Assembly (NCBI RefSeq): GCF_900094885.1
Contig: NZ_FMBL01000001.1
Coordinates: 276,867 to 340,866 of the forward strand
Direction: 5' to 3'
DNA: 64,000 bases
From: Bifidobacterium commune
GTDB lineage: Bacteria > Actinomycetota > Actinomycetes > Actinomycetales > Bifidobacteriaceae
In this document: positions 39,401 through 48,857 of the stretch, in pieces
Layout of the letters: each line of letters starts with the position of its first letter
Position numbering within the stretch: the first letter of the stretch is position 1
The notes under the pieces: model-generated
Seen by the model: the letters and a program-made list of their open reading frames with translations, nothing else
The model's database searches: none
What the model was told of the DNA's origin: nothing
Made by a program: the position numbers and the translations under genes

Positions 39401-41845
39401 TTAGACGACTGTGAGCGTGATTACCGTGGGATTGCCGTCGTCGCCTCGGACACGCACTTGTTGGCCCGGCTCCGGTGATTGCAGACGCACGGTGTGGGTT
39501 AGGTCTCCCAGAGGTGCTGAAATCTTGACTTTCAGACCTAGAGCTTCCAGTGTTTGTTGTGCATCGTTGCTGTTTTTGCCTCGGACGTCCGGTACGGTTA
39601 CAGTCTTCGGTCCCTTGGACACCACCACGTCGACCTTGTCTCCCCAGTGCAGCTGCGTGTCGGCCTTGATGGAGGTGGAAATGATCGAGTCTGCAGGGAC
39701 GGAATCACTGAATTGTTCGCTGTAGGTCGGTTGGAGCTTGGCGTCAGCAAACGCCGCTTGTGCATCATTCTTGGAACGGCCGATTACGTTGGGCATACTG
39801 ACGGGCATTGGTCCCTTCGAAAGAACCAGCGTCACCTTCTCATTGTGTGCAACGGTTGTGCCCGGTTCTGGCGTGATGGATTTCACGGATCCCTGAGGTA
39901 AATCGAGAGAATACTCGTCCTTGCTTTCATTGTGGACGATGTTGGTAAAACCGGCTTGAGAAAGCGCCTCCATGGGCTTCTTGCCGTTTGCGCTGTTCGA
40001 ATCAAGGATATCCGAAGGTATGGTGGCCTGGCGTACACCTTTGGAGATGACCACTTTGAGCGTTGCTTCGGTGCGCTTGCTTATATGTGCACCACTCTGT
40101 TGCGGATCGGTTGAAATGATCTTACCTTTGGCCACGCTGTCGCTGAATTGCTCGGAAGTCTTGTAGGGGATGCCGGCTGCTTTAAGTGCACTTTCGTACG
40201 GCTTCCATTTGACATCACTGATCGGGCACTCAGTGTTCTGTGCACAGTGGAGGTCTTCCGGCGTCGGCACGGTGTAATAGCTGCCGGGGCCCATAAAATA
40301 CCACCATGCCACGCCGCAGCTGCTCAATATGGCCAGCAGAGCGAGAATGATTGTCATGACAACAACGGGTTTGCGCAGTGACGACCGCTTTTGTGACTTC
40401 GTTTTCTTTGTAGACGCATCGGCGAGCGTTCCGGGTTTATTCGCCACGGTTGCAGATGCGTCCAAGGTGCTGATCAATGTTGTTGGGATATTTTTCGCAT
40501 TTGAACCGTCATTGGCGATGGTTCTTCTTTCGGTCGGCTGAGCTGAGACAGTGGCAGAAGACCGGTCCATATATGAGACGCGGGGCATCGCTTGTGTTGT
40601 AGGCCTTGGTGTCGTAGATGACGCGTTCTTATACGGCACCTGCCCTTCCGGAGATGTCGAGTTCGCCGACATCGTTGATGGATCTGTGATTCCGTGCTTT
40701 TGCTGTGGATGGCCGTTGCCGATGGAGGGATTGAAGGTTGTTGTCAGCATTTCAATCGCGTCCGTCTTATCAGTGCTTGGAGAATCGGAAAGTGGCGAGG
40801 TGCCGTCGGTTCGAACCCCGGGGGTTGCCGGTGAAGCATCATCCGTGGCCGTGTTTTCTGAATGCTTTGGAGGGGGTGGTGCAATTGATGAATCTGTTGG
40901 CGCAAGCGTTCCTACGAGTGGGGATGTGGCTCGCTGTTTATTCGCTTCGTTTTCTGCGTTCGGTTTGGCGTAACGGTATTGCCATCCCTCTACTTCAATA
41001 TGTGCGCTGATTGTTTTCAGCTCCTGCAACGCGGCCGTGGCATCGGTCGGTCGTGCTTCGACTGTGCGCGCCGTCAGATGTGAAATGAACGCTGAAATGG
41101 AGTGGTCGATCCCGGGACAGACCGTCTCAAGTGAGGGCACATCTTCGTGGACATGTTTGAAGACCATGGTCACCGGGTTGTCGGAAGTGAACGGCACGTG
41201 CCCTGCAAGCATTTCCCAAGCCATGATGCCGACAGAATAGAGGTCACCTTGCGGGGTGGCGAGATTGTTCTCAATCATCTCAGGTGCCAGATATGCCGCC
41301 GTCCCTAGCAGCATGCCGGTTGTTGAGAGCGTCGCTTCGCTCATGGCTTTGGCCAGTCCGAAATCGGTTATCTGCACGCGGCCGCGGTCGTTTTGAAGGA
41401 TGTTTTCAGGTTTGATATCGCGATGTACCACGCCTGCTCGATGGGCGCTGGAAAGTCCATCCAGTGTTTGCGACATGATTTGTACCGTCTCATGAACAGT
41501 GAATGTGCCGCGCTCATTCATTTCGTGGCGCAGATTGACGCCGTGAACATATTCCATTACCAGATAGTCACGTCCGTTTGTTGTTCCGGAATCATATACC
41601 TGCACGATGTGGGGGTTACTGATGGCTGCTGCGCTGCGGGCTTCTCGATGGAAACGCGCAATGAACTCGTCGCGGTGCGGCCCTTGGGCCAGCTGTGTGT
41701 GCATCACTTTGACGGCTACAACGCGTTCCAGTCGTTCGTCGGTTGCTTTGTAGATTGTGGCCATACCGCCGTCTGCAATGGCGCCGAGAATACGGTAACG
41801 CCCGTCTATCAATTGGGTCCGTGGCTCGTTTTCGGCTCCGCTCAT
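39401..41845 (-). CDS. PASTA-domain Ser/Thr protein kinase (PknB-type)
   Basis: An 814-residue membrane kinase. Kinase domain at 15-275: GAIADGGMATIYKA loop, Lys46 in VVAVKVMH, catalytic HRDIKPEN (Asp143), DFG at 161-163, APE-like LAPEM. A Ser/Thr/Pro-rich linker (300-490), a basic stretch and one membrane helix (about 493-518) follow. Outside are about four PASTA repeats (KGP/VISKG boundaries; PNVIGRSKNDAQAAF, PDVRGKNSNDAQQTL), which sense muropeptides or lipid II. It would coordinate cell-wall synthesis and division. No penicillin-binding protein or FHA gene is adjacent, unlike the mycobacterial pknB cluster, so this may be a second PASTA kinase. Confidence 0.95.
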   Translation of the reverse strand: MSGAENEPRTQLIDGRYRILGAIADGGMATIYKATDERLERVVAVKVMHTQLAQGPHRDEFIARFHREARSAAAISNPHIVQVYDSGTTNGRDYLVMEYVHGVNLRHEMNERGTFTVHETVQIMSQTLDGLSSAHRAGVVHRDIKPENILQNDRGRVQITDFGLAKAMSEATLSTTGMLLGTAAYLAPEMIENNLATPQGDLYSVGIMAWEMLAGHVPFTSDNPVTMVFKHVHEDVPSLETVCPGIDHSISAFISHLTARTVEARPTDATAALQELKTISAHIEVEGWQYRYAKPNAENEANKQRATSPLVGTLAPTDSSIAPPPPKHSENTATDDASPATPGVRTDGTSPLSDSPSTDKTDAIEMLTTTFNPSIGNGHPQQKHGITDPSTMSANSTSPEGQVPYKNASSTTPRPTTQAMPRVSYMDRSSATVSAQPTERRTIANDGSNAKNIPTTLISTLDASATVANKPGTLADASTKKTKSQKRSSLRKPVVVMTIILALLAILSSCGVAWWYFMGPGSYYTVPTPEDLHCAQNTECPISDVKWKPYESALKAAGIPYKTSEQFSDSVAKGKIISTDPQQSGAHISKRTEATLKVVISKGVRQATIPSDILDSNSANGKKPMEALSQAGFTNIVHNESKDEYSLDLPQGSVKSITPEPGTTVAHNEKVTLVLSKGPMPVSMPNVIGRSKNDAQAAFADAKLQPTYSEQFSDSVPADSIISTSIKADTQLHWGDKVDVVVSKGPKTVTVPDVRGKNSNDAQQTLEALGLKVKISAPLGDLTHTVRLQSPEPGQQVRVRGDDGNPTVITLTVV

Positions 41846-41991
41846 AACTTGGTCGCTGTCCCTCGGTCTGCAATGGTTACGAATGTCTCATATCTTACAT
41901 GCTGTGAGGTACCGAAAGATACAGGTAATTGTCGGTTCTGTGTCATGATCCGAAGTGGTGAACGTGCCGTTGCATAAGCGATAAGGGATCT

Positions 41992-43089
41992 TCAGAACGA
42001 ACCTACTTGGAGGAAAGCTTGGGGGATGAATTGTGCGCAGATATCCTTCAGCGTTGCTTTGCTGTTGGGGGCAAGCTCTGCCTCATTGATTGCCGCCTGC
42101 GTTTGTTCCCAAAGTTGAGCGATACGCTGGCGTGAAGTCTGGACGGAACCGGTTGTGACGAGCAGATTTAGCGCGGTGCGCACATCCTCATCGCTGCGTG
42201 AGTGGCTCTCGTAAATGTGTATGAGTGTGTCGGCGTCTTTTTTGTTTGCCGCGACCAGGGCATCTGCCAGGAGTACTGTACGTTTGCCTTTGCGCACATC
42301 GCCGCCGATGGGCTTGCCTGTACTTCCAGTGGTGCCCACGACATCAAGCAAATCGTCGGCCAGCTGGAATGCAGTGCCCAGTGGCACCCCAATCGCCCGT
42401 GCGTTTTGCTTAGCGCGGTCTGGTGCCATTCCTGAGGCGCATAACCCCAATTCCAACGGGGCAATGGTGGTGTAGCTTGCTGTTTTCCATGCAAAGACGT
42501 TCAACGATGCCTCTACCAGTTCGCTCGGCTCTTTCAGACTGATGCTTTCAGCCCCCAAATCAAGGCCCTGGCCGATTTCCACGGCGCGCTGCATGTCGAG
42601 GAAGGTGTGCAGGTTGGCCTTCGGGTGCTGCATGGTCGGGTTCGCCAGCGCCGTCGCGGCAATGTCCGTGGAAGCGGTGGCAAGCATATTGCCGAGCATC
42701 AGAGCCAGGCCCTTGCCGTCGCTTGAGGACCGGGTCGCCTGTTGCAGGACTATATGGGCTGTTGGCTTGCCCCGACGCAAAAGTGAGTCATCGATAATGT
42801 CGTCGTGGATGAGTGCGCTGGTCTGGTAGATTTCTATGGCGCAGGCGAGATCGAGCATGTGGGAATCGTCATCGAGACCGCCTTGTCCGTAAGCGTCAAA
42901 CGCTGCCAAGGACAGCAGTGCGCGTAACCGTTTGCCGCCCTGATTCGCGTTTAGTCCTTCGTTGAACATGACTCCCAGAGTCGGCTCCAAACTCGGCGTC
43001 ACCATGTCTTCGTCTCGGTCGTGCATCCACTGTTCGGTCAGCTCCATGATACGGGCGTCAATGGTACGGGTATCCACATTTGTCTGCAT
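41992..43089 (-). CDS. Polyprenyl diphosphate synthase (long-chain trans-isoprenyl)
   Basis: ATG 43089 gives 365 residues; the frame extends to TTG 43164, with no clear ribosome binding site at either. Both Asp-rich motifs of the IspA/GGPPS family are present: LIHDDIIDDSLLRRG and AFQLADDLLDVVGT, with the downstream GDVRKGKRTVL. It condenses IPP units onto an allylic diphosphate; chain length cannot be read from the sequence by eye. Bifidobacteria need such enzymes for undecaprenyl precursors. It lies just upstream of the PASTA kinase on the same strand. Confidence 0.9.
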   Translation of the reverse strand: MQTNVDTRTIDARIMELTEQWMHDRDEDMVTPSLEPTLGVMFNEGLNANQGGKRLRALLSLAAFDAYGQGGLDDDSHMLDLACAIEIYQTSALIHDDIIDDSLLRRGKPTAHIVLQQATRSSSDGKGLALMLGNMLATASTDIAATALANPTMQHPKANLHTFLDMQRAVEIGQGLDLGAESISLKEPSELVEASLNVFAWKTASYTTIAPLELGLCASGMAPDRAKQNARAIGVPLGTAFQLADDLLDVVGTTGSTGKPIGGDVRKGKRTVLLADALVAANKKDADTLIHIYESHSRSDEDVRTALNLLVTTGSVQTSRQRIAQLWEQTQAAINEAELAPNSKATLKDICAQFIPQAFLQVGSF

Positions 43090-43300
43090 ATTGTCCAGAT
43101 TATCGATATCGCCATACTTGATAACCGGCTTCGTTCTGGAAAGATGGAACGACTTGAATTTCAACGATTAGAAGCGTTCGACCACAGTGACCGAAAAACG
43201 CTCGGAGATACTGAAAAAAGTGCCATAGTGAATCGAACAGGATGCGGGATGTCGATTGCGCATCTTGAGCTGCGATGAAATCAAACAAAGGGAAGTGGCT

Positions 43301-44203
43301 ATGACGAAGCGACCAACTAAGAACATCAGGAACATTACGGAAACAAAGGCTCATGCTGTACGTCCTTCGGTCGTCGATACCAGTGCCGCACCCAGTGTGT
43401 CGGGGCTGGGCGCACAGTCACACAACGCACGGGATGTCAAATATGGAACGAGAGATGGCAATGGACAACGACATACCTGCAGCGGTGCGCACAACCGGTC
43501 TTCCCCGTATTGGCAAAGTGCCATTCATGGCCCAGATACAGTCGATGATCGGTGTACTCGACTTGATTTGAACCTGTGCATGATTGATGATGCCGAAACG
43601 GCTCACGATAGATTTGGAGAAACGCAACTGGAAGCCTTGTCTCGAAAGCTGCAGCAACACAAGATGGAACAGGGTGTTAACCGTGCGAATCGTGATTGGA
43701 TTGAAGCATCATTTGCGGAGTGGAACAGTAATCTTGATGAATGCGTCTCGTGTATGACTGCAGACCATGTGGCCTTTTTATGCGTGGCGATGGCTGATAT
43801 GTTGGCTGTGCGTGATGCCTTGATTGTGTCGTTGGTTGTGGGCGGTCAAACGACCATCGGTACTTCCGCCATGCTCGATATGGCATCGAATCCTCAAGAC
43901 CCGGCCAATGTGGCTCGAATGTACCGATTGCTTAATCAGTCGTTTAACGATGAGCGATGTTTTCCCGACCGTGGACGCTGTGTCTGTGGAATCGACATGC
44001 TTGAGGCCATGGCAGGTCGGGTTGCGGGGCGTTTTGAAGTTCAGCCATTGACTGTGGCGGCCTATGCTTCCTGGTGGTTGGGCAGCGAAAAGGCCTTGGG
44101 ATATGCAGAACGGGCCCTGGACTTGGATCAAGGGTGCACATTGGCTAGGATCATCTGCTCCGCCATAGCTCAGGACTTGGGGCCGGCATGGCTCAGGCAG
44201 TGA
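43301..44203 (+). CDS. DUF4192 family protein
   Basis: ATG 43301 follows AAGGGAAGTGG; 300 residues (the frame is open from 43256). The C-terminal third (VAAYASWWLGSEKALGYAER, ALDLDQGCTLARIICSAI) matches the end of the actinobacterial DUF4192 family. The N-terminal 100 residues are polar, Arg/His-rich and poorly conserved-looking, and an overlapping +1 frame is also open over 43353-43571, so a small frameshift in this part cannot be excluded. Function unknown; it is divergent from the polyprenyl synthase and upstream of the sigma-factor gene. Confidence 0.75.
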   Translation: MTKRPTKNIRNITETKAHAVRPSVVDTSAAPSVSGLGAQSHNARDVKYGTRDGNGQRHTCSGAHNRSSPYWQSAIHGPDTVDDRCTRLDLNLCMIDDAETAHDRFGETQLEALSRKLQQHKMEQGVNRANRDWIEASFAEWNSNLDECVSCMTADHVAFLCVAMADMLAVRDALIVSLVVGGQTTIGTSAMLDMASNPQDPANVARMYRLLNQSFNDERCFPDRGRCVCGIDMLEAMAGRVAGRFEVQPLTVAAYASWWLGSEKALGYAERALDLDQGCTLARIICSAIAQDLGPAWLRQ

Positions 44204-44378
44204 CATAAAATCCGGTGTTTGCGGGAATGATTGACTTATTTCCTTAGATATTTGCCGATATCGGGAATAATCGTCCTCGTAAGATGGTTAACTTTTATAG
44301 TCACAAATTTAGTAGAATGGCGTATTTGCGTCTTTTTCAGACTCGTGAATTAATAGCGTCCACTTGAGGAGGACAAGT

Positions 44379-45851
44379 TTGGCCAAGAAGGAAAAGGCAA
44401 CCAGTGCAGAGGCTAAGCCGAGCGAGGATGGAGAAGTCACCCCTCAGTCGAAGTCAAGCCGTTCGTCTTCCTCATCCGCCTCAGATAAGGCGTCGGCCAA
44501 AACAGCGAAGACCTCAAAGTCCGGAACCGCAAAAAAAGCTTCCAAGACGACAAGCAGAACCGTCAAGGCCGCGGATTCGTCTAAGTCCGCTTCGAAGACT
44601 CCGCGTAAAAAAACTCCGAAACCGCGGAAAATAGACAGCACGCAGGAGCGTGATCCGGAAGATCTCGAAGATGAGGACATCGATGATACCGGTGAACTTG
44701 ACAAGAACGAGGACTTTGATGATTTGGTAGATGATTCTTCGACGTTGGTCGAAGGCGATGAGGATGATGAGGGAGAACCATCTTCGGATGAAGACGAGGA
44801 AGATGATGCCGCTTCGCATCGTCGTGCCGTTGAGCTTCCGAAGGCCAAAGGCGCGTTTATTGTCAGCAACAATGATGACGATGATGATAATCTGACCCCT
44901 TCCGGTAATCCCAAGCGTCGCGTGGTTGCCACAGGTGCAACTGCGGATCCGGTCAAGGATTACCTCAAGCAGATTGGCCGTGTCAGCCTGTTGAACGCGG
45001 AGCAGGAAGTCGATCTTTCCGAACGTATCGAGGCGGGGCTCTACGCACAGCACCTGCTGGATGCTGAAGGTGACGAGATGGACTTCAAACGCAAGCGTGA
45101 GCTCAAATGGGCTGCAAATGACGGCAAAAAGGCCAAAGATCATCTTTTGGAAGCCAACCTTCGTCTGGTTGTGTCGTTGGCCAAGCGTTACACCGGCCGA
45201 GGCATGCTCTTCCTGGATCTGATTCAGGAGGGGAATCTGGGTCTGATCCGCGCTGTTGAGAAGTTCGACTGGAAGAAAGGCTTCAAGTTCTCCACGTATG
45301 CCACTTGGTGGATTCGACAGGCCATCACCCGAGCCATGGCAGATCAGGCCCGCACGATTCGAGTTCCCGTGCACATGGTCGAGGTCATTAATAAGCTTTC
45401 GCGCGTTCAGCGTCAGATGCTTCAGGACCTTGGCCGTGAGCCCACTCCTGATGAGTTGGCTCGTGAGCTGGATATGCCCGTTGAGAAGGCGCAGGAAGTG
45501 CAGAAGTACGGTCGTGAGCCGATTTCTTTGCACACACCTCTGGGTGAGGACGGCGATTCGGAGTTCGGTGATCTGATCGAAGATACTGATGCCATTGCTC
45601 CCTCTGAGGCTGTGGCCTTCTCTCTTCTGCAGGAACAGTTCAAGCAGGTCTTGGAAACGCTTTCACCTCGTGAAGCCGGCGTTATCAAGATGCGTTATGG
45701 TCTTGAGGATGGACAGCCTAAGACGCTGGATGATATTGGACGCGTCTATGGGGTGACTCGCGAGCGTATTCGTCAGATTGAGTCGAAGACCATGTCCAAG
45801 CTGCGTCACCCGTCTCGTTCACAGACGTTGCGTGATTTTTTGGATCAGTGA
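44379..45851 (+). CDS. rpoD: Primary RNA polymerase sigma factor (RpoD/SigA/HrdB)
   Basis: TTG 44379 sits 8 bases after GAGGAGG and gives about 490 residues starting [12 protein letters not shown]. Residues 1-185 are low-complexity: first Lys/Ser/Ala-rich, then very acidic (runs of E and D), as in other actinobacterial primary sigmas. Then region 1.2 ([20 protein letters not shown]), region 2 ([37 protein letters not shown]), region 3 and region 4 ([20 protein letters not shown]). It directs RNA polymerase to housekeeping promoters. A hairpin follows the gene. Confidence 0.97.
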   Translation: MAKKEKATSAEAKPSEDGEVTPQSKSSRSSSSSASDKASAKTAKTSKSGTAKKASKTTSRTVKAADSSKSASKTPRKKTPKPRKIDSTQERDPEDLEDEDIDDTGELDKNEDFDDLVDDSSTLVEGDEDDEGEPSSDEDEEDDAASHRRAVELPKAKGAFIVSNNDDDDDNLTPSGNPKRRVVATGATADPVKDYLKQIGRVSLLNAEQEVDLSERIEAGLYAQHLLDAEGDEMDFKRKRELKWAANDGKKAKDHLLEANLRLVVSLAKRYTGRGMLFLDLIQEGNLGLIRAVEKFDWKKGFKFSTYATWWIRQAITRAMADQARTIRVPVHMVEVINKLSRVQRQMLQDLGREPTPDELARELDMPVEKAQEVQKYGREPISLHTPLGEDGDSEFGDLIEDTDAIAPSEAVAFSLLQEQFKQVLETLSPREAGVIKMRYGLEDGQPKTLDDIGRVYGVTRERIRQIESKTMSKLRHPSRSQTLRDFLDQ

Positions 45852-45859
45852 TCCATACC

Positions 45860-45888
45860 AGTGCCCGTCGTTTCAAACGGCGGGCACT
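45860..45888 (+). terminator. Hairpin after the sigma factor gene
   Basis: AGTGCCCGTCGTTT (45860-45873) pairs with AAACGGCGGGCACT (45875-45888), one wobble, small loop. Confidence 0.6.
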
Positions 45889-46160
45889 TGCATTGGTAAG
45901 CACTGACAGGACATGGCCGGACCAGCTATCGGCACTTGTCGGATTTCAGTCTTGGTCAATATTGAACAGTGCGCAATGGGCTGGGGTATTTGGATTTCAT
46001 GGTCAGCCATCGCTGGGTTCGGTATGTTTCCCTCTGTTGAAATTGGTGGAGTGAAATCATGTGCTGTGCTATAGGCGAGATGGCATTGGCGATGCTTTTG
46101 GGTATGGTGGTTTTGTCACGGCTTTGGCTGGATAATCTTTGTGAGGTAGGTATATAGCGA
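45889..46160. other. Intergenic region upstream of parE
   Basis: About 270 bases with no gene seen. It presumably holds the parE promoter; TGAGGTAGGTATATAG just before the ATG supplies a weak ribosome binding site. No clear promoter boxes were chosen. Confidence 0.4.
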
Positions 46161-48605
46161 ATGGTTGAGGAATACAGCGCCAGCAACCTGTCAGTGTTGG
46201 AAGGCCTTGATGCCGTGCGCAAACGCCCCGGCATGTATATCGGTACGACCGATAGCCAGGGCTTGATGCACTGCTTGTGGGAGATTATCGACAATTCAGT
46301 TGATGAGGCGCTCGCCGGCGCCTGCGACAAGATCGTGGTCACGCTGCATACCGATGGTTCCATAGAGGTGGCCGACAATGGTCGTGGTATTCCCGTTGAT
46401 GTGGAGAAAAAGACTAAGCTTACCGGCGTCGAGGTCGTATTGACCAAACTGCACGCCGGTGCAAAATTCGGTAGTTCATCCTACGGCGCTTCCGGCGGTC
46501 TGCACGGTGTCGGTTCATCCGTGGTCAACGCGCTTAGTTCGCGCTTGGACGTAGAAGTCGATCGCAACGGTAAAACCTATCACATGGCGTTCCATCAGGG
46601 ACATCCCGGTGTTTACGAGGATCCGGATGTGGACCATCGTTCTCCTGACAACGCGTTCAAAAAAACCCGCAAGGGCAAACCGACTGAACTTGAAGTCATC
46701 GGCAAGGTGTCTCCAAAAACGACCGGTACGCGCATTCGTTACTGGGCTGATCCCGAGATTTTCAACACTACCGCGCAATTTAGCTACGAACAGCTGATTG
46801 ACCGTGTGCGGCAAACGAGTTTTTTGGTGCCAGGGTTGAGCATCACGGTTATCGATGAAAACATCCCGGAAACCGGTCAGGCCTCGATCGATGAGATGCA
46901 TGAGACCGACGCACTTCATTCTGATGGTTCCACTTCCACTGCCGCAGCGGGGACGACCGCATCGACTTTGCGTTCCGATGATGAACATGATGTCGCTGAT
47001 GCGGCAGGGGAGTTCAGCCGTGAAGAAAATATTCGTGAAGAGGAGTCATTCCCGGCAACGCTGGATGAAGGCTACGGAAATGATAACGCATCAGATGACG
47101 AAGACGCATACATCGATGATGAATCCGACGCCCTTGTCGGTGATGGGGCTAGGGATGCCGCAGTCGAATCGGATATGTCGCTGAGCGTGCGAACCGACGT
47201 CAAATCGTCGCATTCACACAAACGTGTAGAAGAGTTCCTGCATACCGGCGGCGTCAAGGATTTTGTTGATTTTCTTTCACATGGCGAGCCGATTTCCACC
47301 ATTTGGAGTGTTTCTGGAGATGCCGAGTATGTTGAAGAAACTCAGGCGGTGGATTCCAACGGTGACCTGCGCTCCGAGCAGACCAAACGTAACTGTTCGG
47401 TCAATATTGCCCTACGCTGGGTCAACGGTTATGACACCACCATCCGCAGTTTTGTCAATGTTGTTGAAACGCCGGGTGGCGGCATGCATGTCGACGGTTT
47501 TTTGCAAAGCATCACGCGACAGGTGCGCAAGGTGGTAGAGGCCAACGCGCGTAAGTTCAAAGTCAATCTCAAAGACACCAAAAACAAGGTTGAGCGCGAC
47601 GATATTCTTGCTGGCCTGGTTGCGGTGGTCACAGTGCGCTTGGCGGAACCGCAATTCCAAGGACAGACCAAGGATGTACTTGGTACTGCTCCCGTTCGCC
47701 CGATCGTGACGAAAATGACCGACAAACAATTCGGCGAGATGATCAGTGGTTCGCGCCGTGGTTTCAAAGAGCAGTCCGGACGTGTGCTTGAGAAAATCGT
47801 TGGCGAGATGCATGCCCGTATTCAGGCGCGTAAGACCAAGGAAGTCACCCGTCGCAAGAATGCACTTGAATCGGCTTCGATGCCGGCCAAACTGTCCGAT
47901 TGTCAGCCGGGTAATGATGATGTGGCTGAACTATTCATTGTCGAGGGCGATTCCGCACTCGGAACAGCCAAAGCGGCTCGTAATTCCGGATTCCAAGCAC
48001 TTTTGCCGATTCGAGGCAAGATCTTGAACGTGCAGAAGGCGAGTATGGCGCAGATTCTGGCCAACAAGGAATGTTCGGCGATTATCCAGGTCATCGGTGC
48101 CGGTTCTGGGGCGAATTTTGATGTTGCGCAGACCCGTTATGACAAGGTCATCATGATGACCGATGCTGATGTCGATGGCGCACATATCCGCATCCTTCTG
48201 CTAACACTGTTCTATAGGTTCATGCGGCCTCTGATATCACATGGGCATGTATACGCAGCTGTTCCGCCGTTGCATCGCATCGCACTCACAGGTAAACGCA
48301 AAGGTGAATTCATCTATACATATTCCGATGATGAGCTTGCCGGGAAACTTGCCGATCTTGATAAACAAGGTATCGCCTACAATCCCGATGTACAGCGTTA
48401 CAAGGGACTGGGTGAGATGGATGCCGACCAGTTGGCCGACACCACCATGGACCCTCGCACCCGTATGCTTCGTCGTATTTCGATGGAGGAGGCGGAGGAC
48501 GCGAGTGGTATCTTCACGCTCCTGATGGGCGACGAGGTACCTCCGCGCAAGCAGTTCATCGTTGATAATGCAGACGATTTCGATCGTACCAAGATCGACA
48601 CCTGA
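46161..48605 (+). CDS. parE: DNA topoisomerase IV/gyrase-type subunit B
   Basis: An 814-residue type IIA topoisomerase ATPase subunit. GHKL motifs: EIIDNSVDEALAG, DNGRGIP, GGLHGVGSSVVNALS. The Toprim domain has IVEGDSALGTAKAARN (about 593) and MTDADVDGAHIR (about 667). It is taken as ParE rather than GyrB because the partner parC lies 7 kb away in the same window, with no replication-origin genes nearby. Odd: an acidic, Ser/Asp/Glu-rich insert of roughly 115 residues (about 235-350) interrupts the transducer domain between VIDENIP and HKRVEEFLHTGG. Partner: ParC (55315-58056); together they separate daughter chromosomes. Confidence 0.93.
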   Translation: MVEEYSASNLSVLEGLDAVRKRPGMYIGTTDSQGLMHCLWEIIDNSVDEALAGACDKIVVTLHTDGSIEVADNGRGIPVDVEKKTKLTGVEVVLTKLHAGAKFGSSSYGASGGLHGVGSSVVNALSSRLDVEVDRNGKTYHMAFHQGHPGVYEDPDVDHRSPDNAFKKTRKGKPTELEVIGKVSPKTTGTRIRYWADPEIFNTTAQFSYEQLIDRVRQTSFLVPGLSITVIDENIPETGQASIDEMHETDALHSDGSTSTAAAGTTASTLRSDDEHDVADAAGEFSREENIREEESFPATLDEGYGNDNASDDEDAYIDDESDALVGDGARDAAVESDMSLSVRTDVKSSHSHKRVEEFLHTGGVKDFVDFLSHGEPISTIWSVSGDAEYVEETQAVDSNGDLRSEQTKRNCSVNIALRWVNGYDTTIRSFVNVVETPGGGMHVDGFLQSITRQVRKVVEANARKFKVNLKDTKNKVERDDILAGLVAVVTVRLAEPQFQGQTKDVLGTAPVRPIVTKMTDKQFGEMISGSRRGFKEQSGRVLEKIVGEMHARIQARKTKEVTRRKNALESASMPAKLSDCQPGNDDVAELFIVEGDSALGTAKAARNSGFQALLPIRGKILNVQKASMAQILANKECSAIIQVIGAGSGANFDVAQTRYDKVIMMTDADVDGAHIRILLLTLFYRFMRPLISHGHVYAAVPPLHRIALTGKRKGEFIYTYSDDELAGKLADLDKQGIAYNPDVQRYKGLGEMDADQLADTTMDPRTRMLRRISMEEAEDASGIFTLLMGDEVPPRKQFIVDNADDFDRTKIDT

Positions 48606-48628
48606 TATGACGCTCTGTGAATTCTCTT

Positions 48629-48656
48629 ACCCGCATCATGACCTTATGGTGCGGGT
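48629..48656 (+). terminator. Hairpin after parE
   Basis: ACCCGCATCAT (48629-48639) pairs with ATGGTGCGGGT (48646-48656), one wobble, 6-base loop; followed by GTGTTGTATC. Confidence 0.6.
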
Positions 48657-48857
48657 GTGTTGTATCACAAAGACGTATGCAATTGTTGCGTCATTCGCTT
48701 TTGACATTTTGGCGGATATCGCCAGGCTCTATGGATGCGTGTCGTCGTGCGCGTTGTTCGTCCTTGCATATATGAGAAGATGAGGATGTTGTCAATGTGA
48801 CCGTCGGCATCGACATTGCCATCGTTGGAGTCGTTGCTGTGAAACCAAGGAGCTGTT

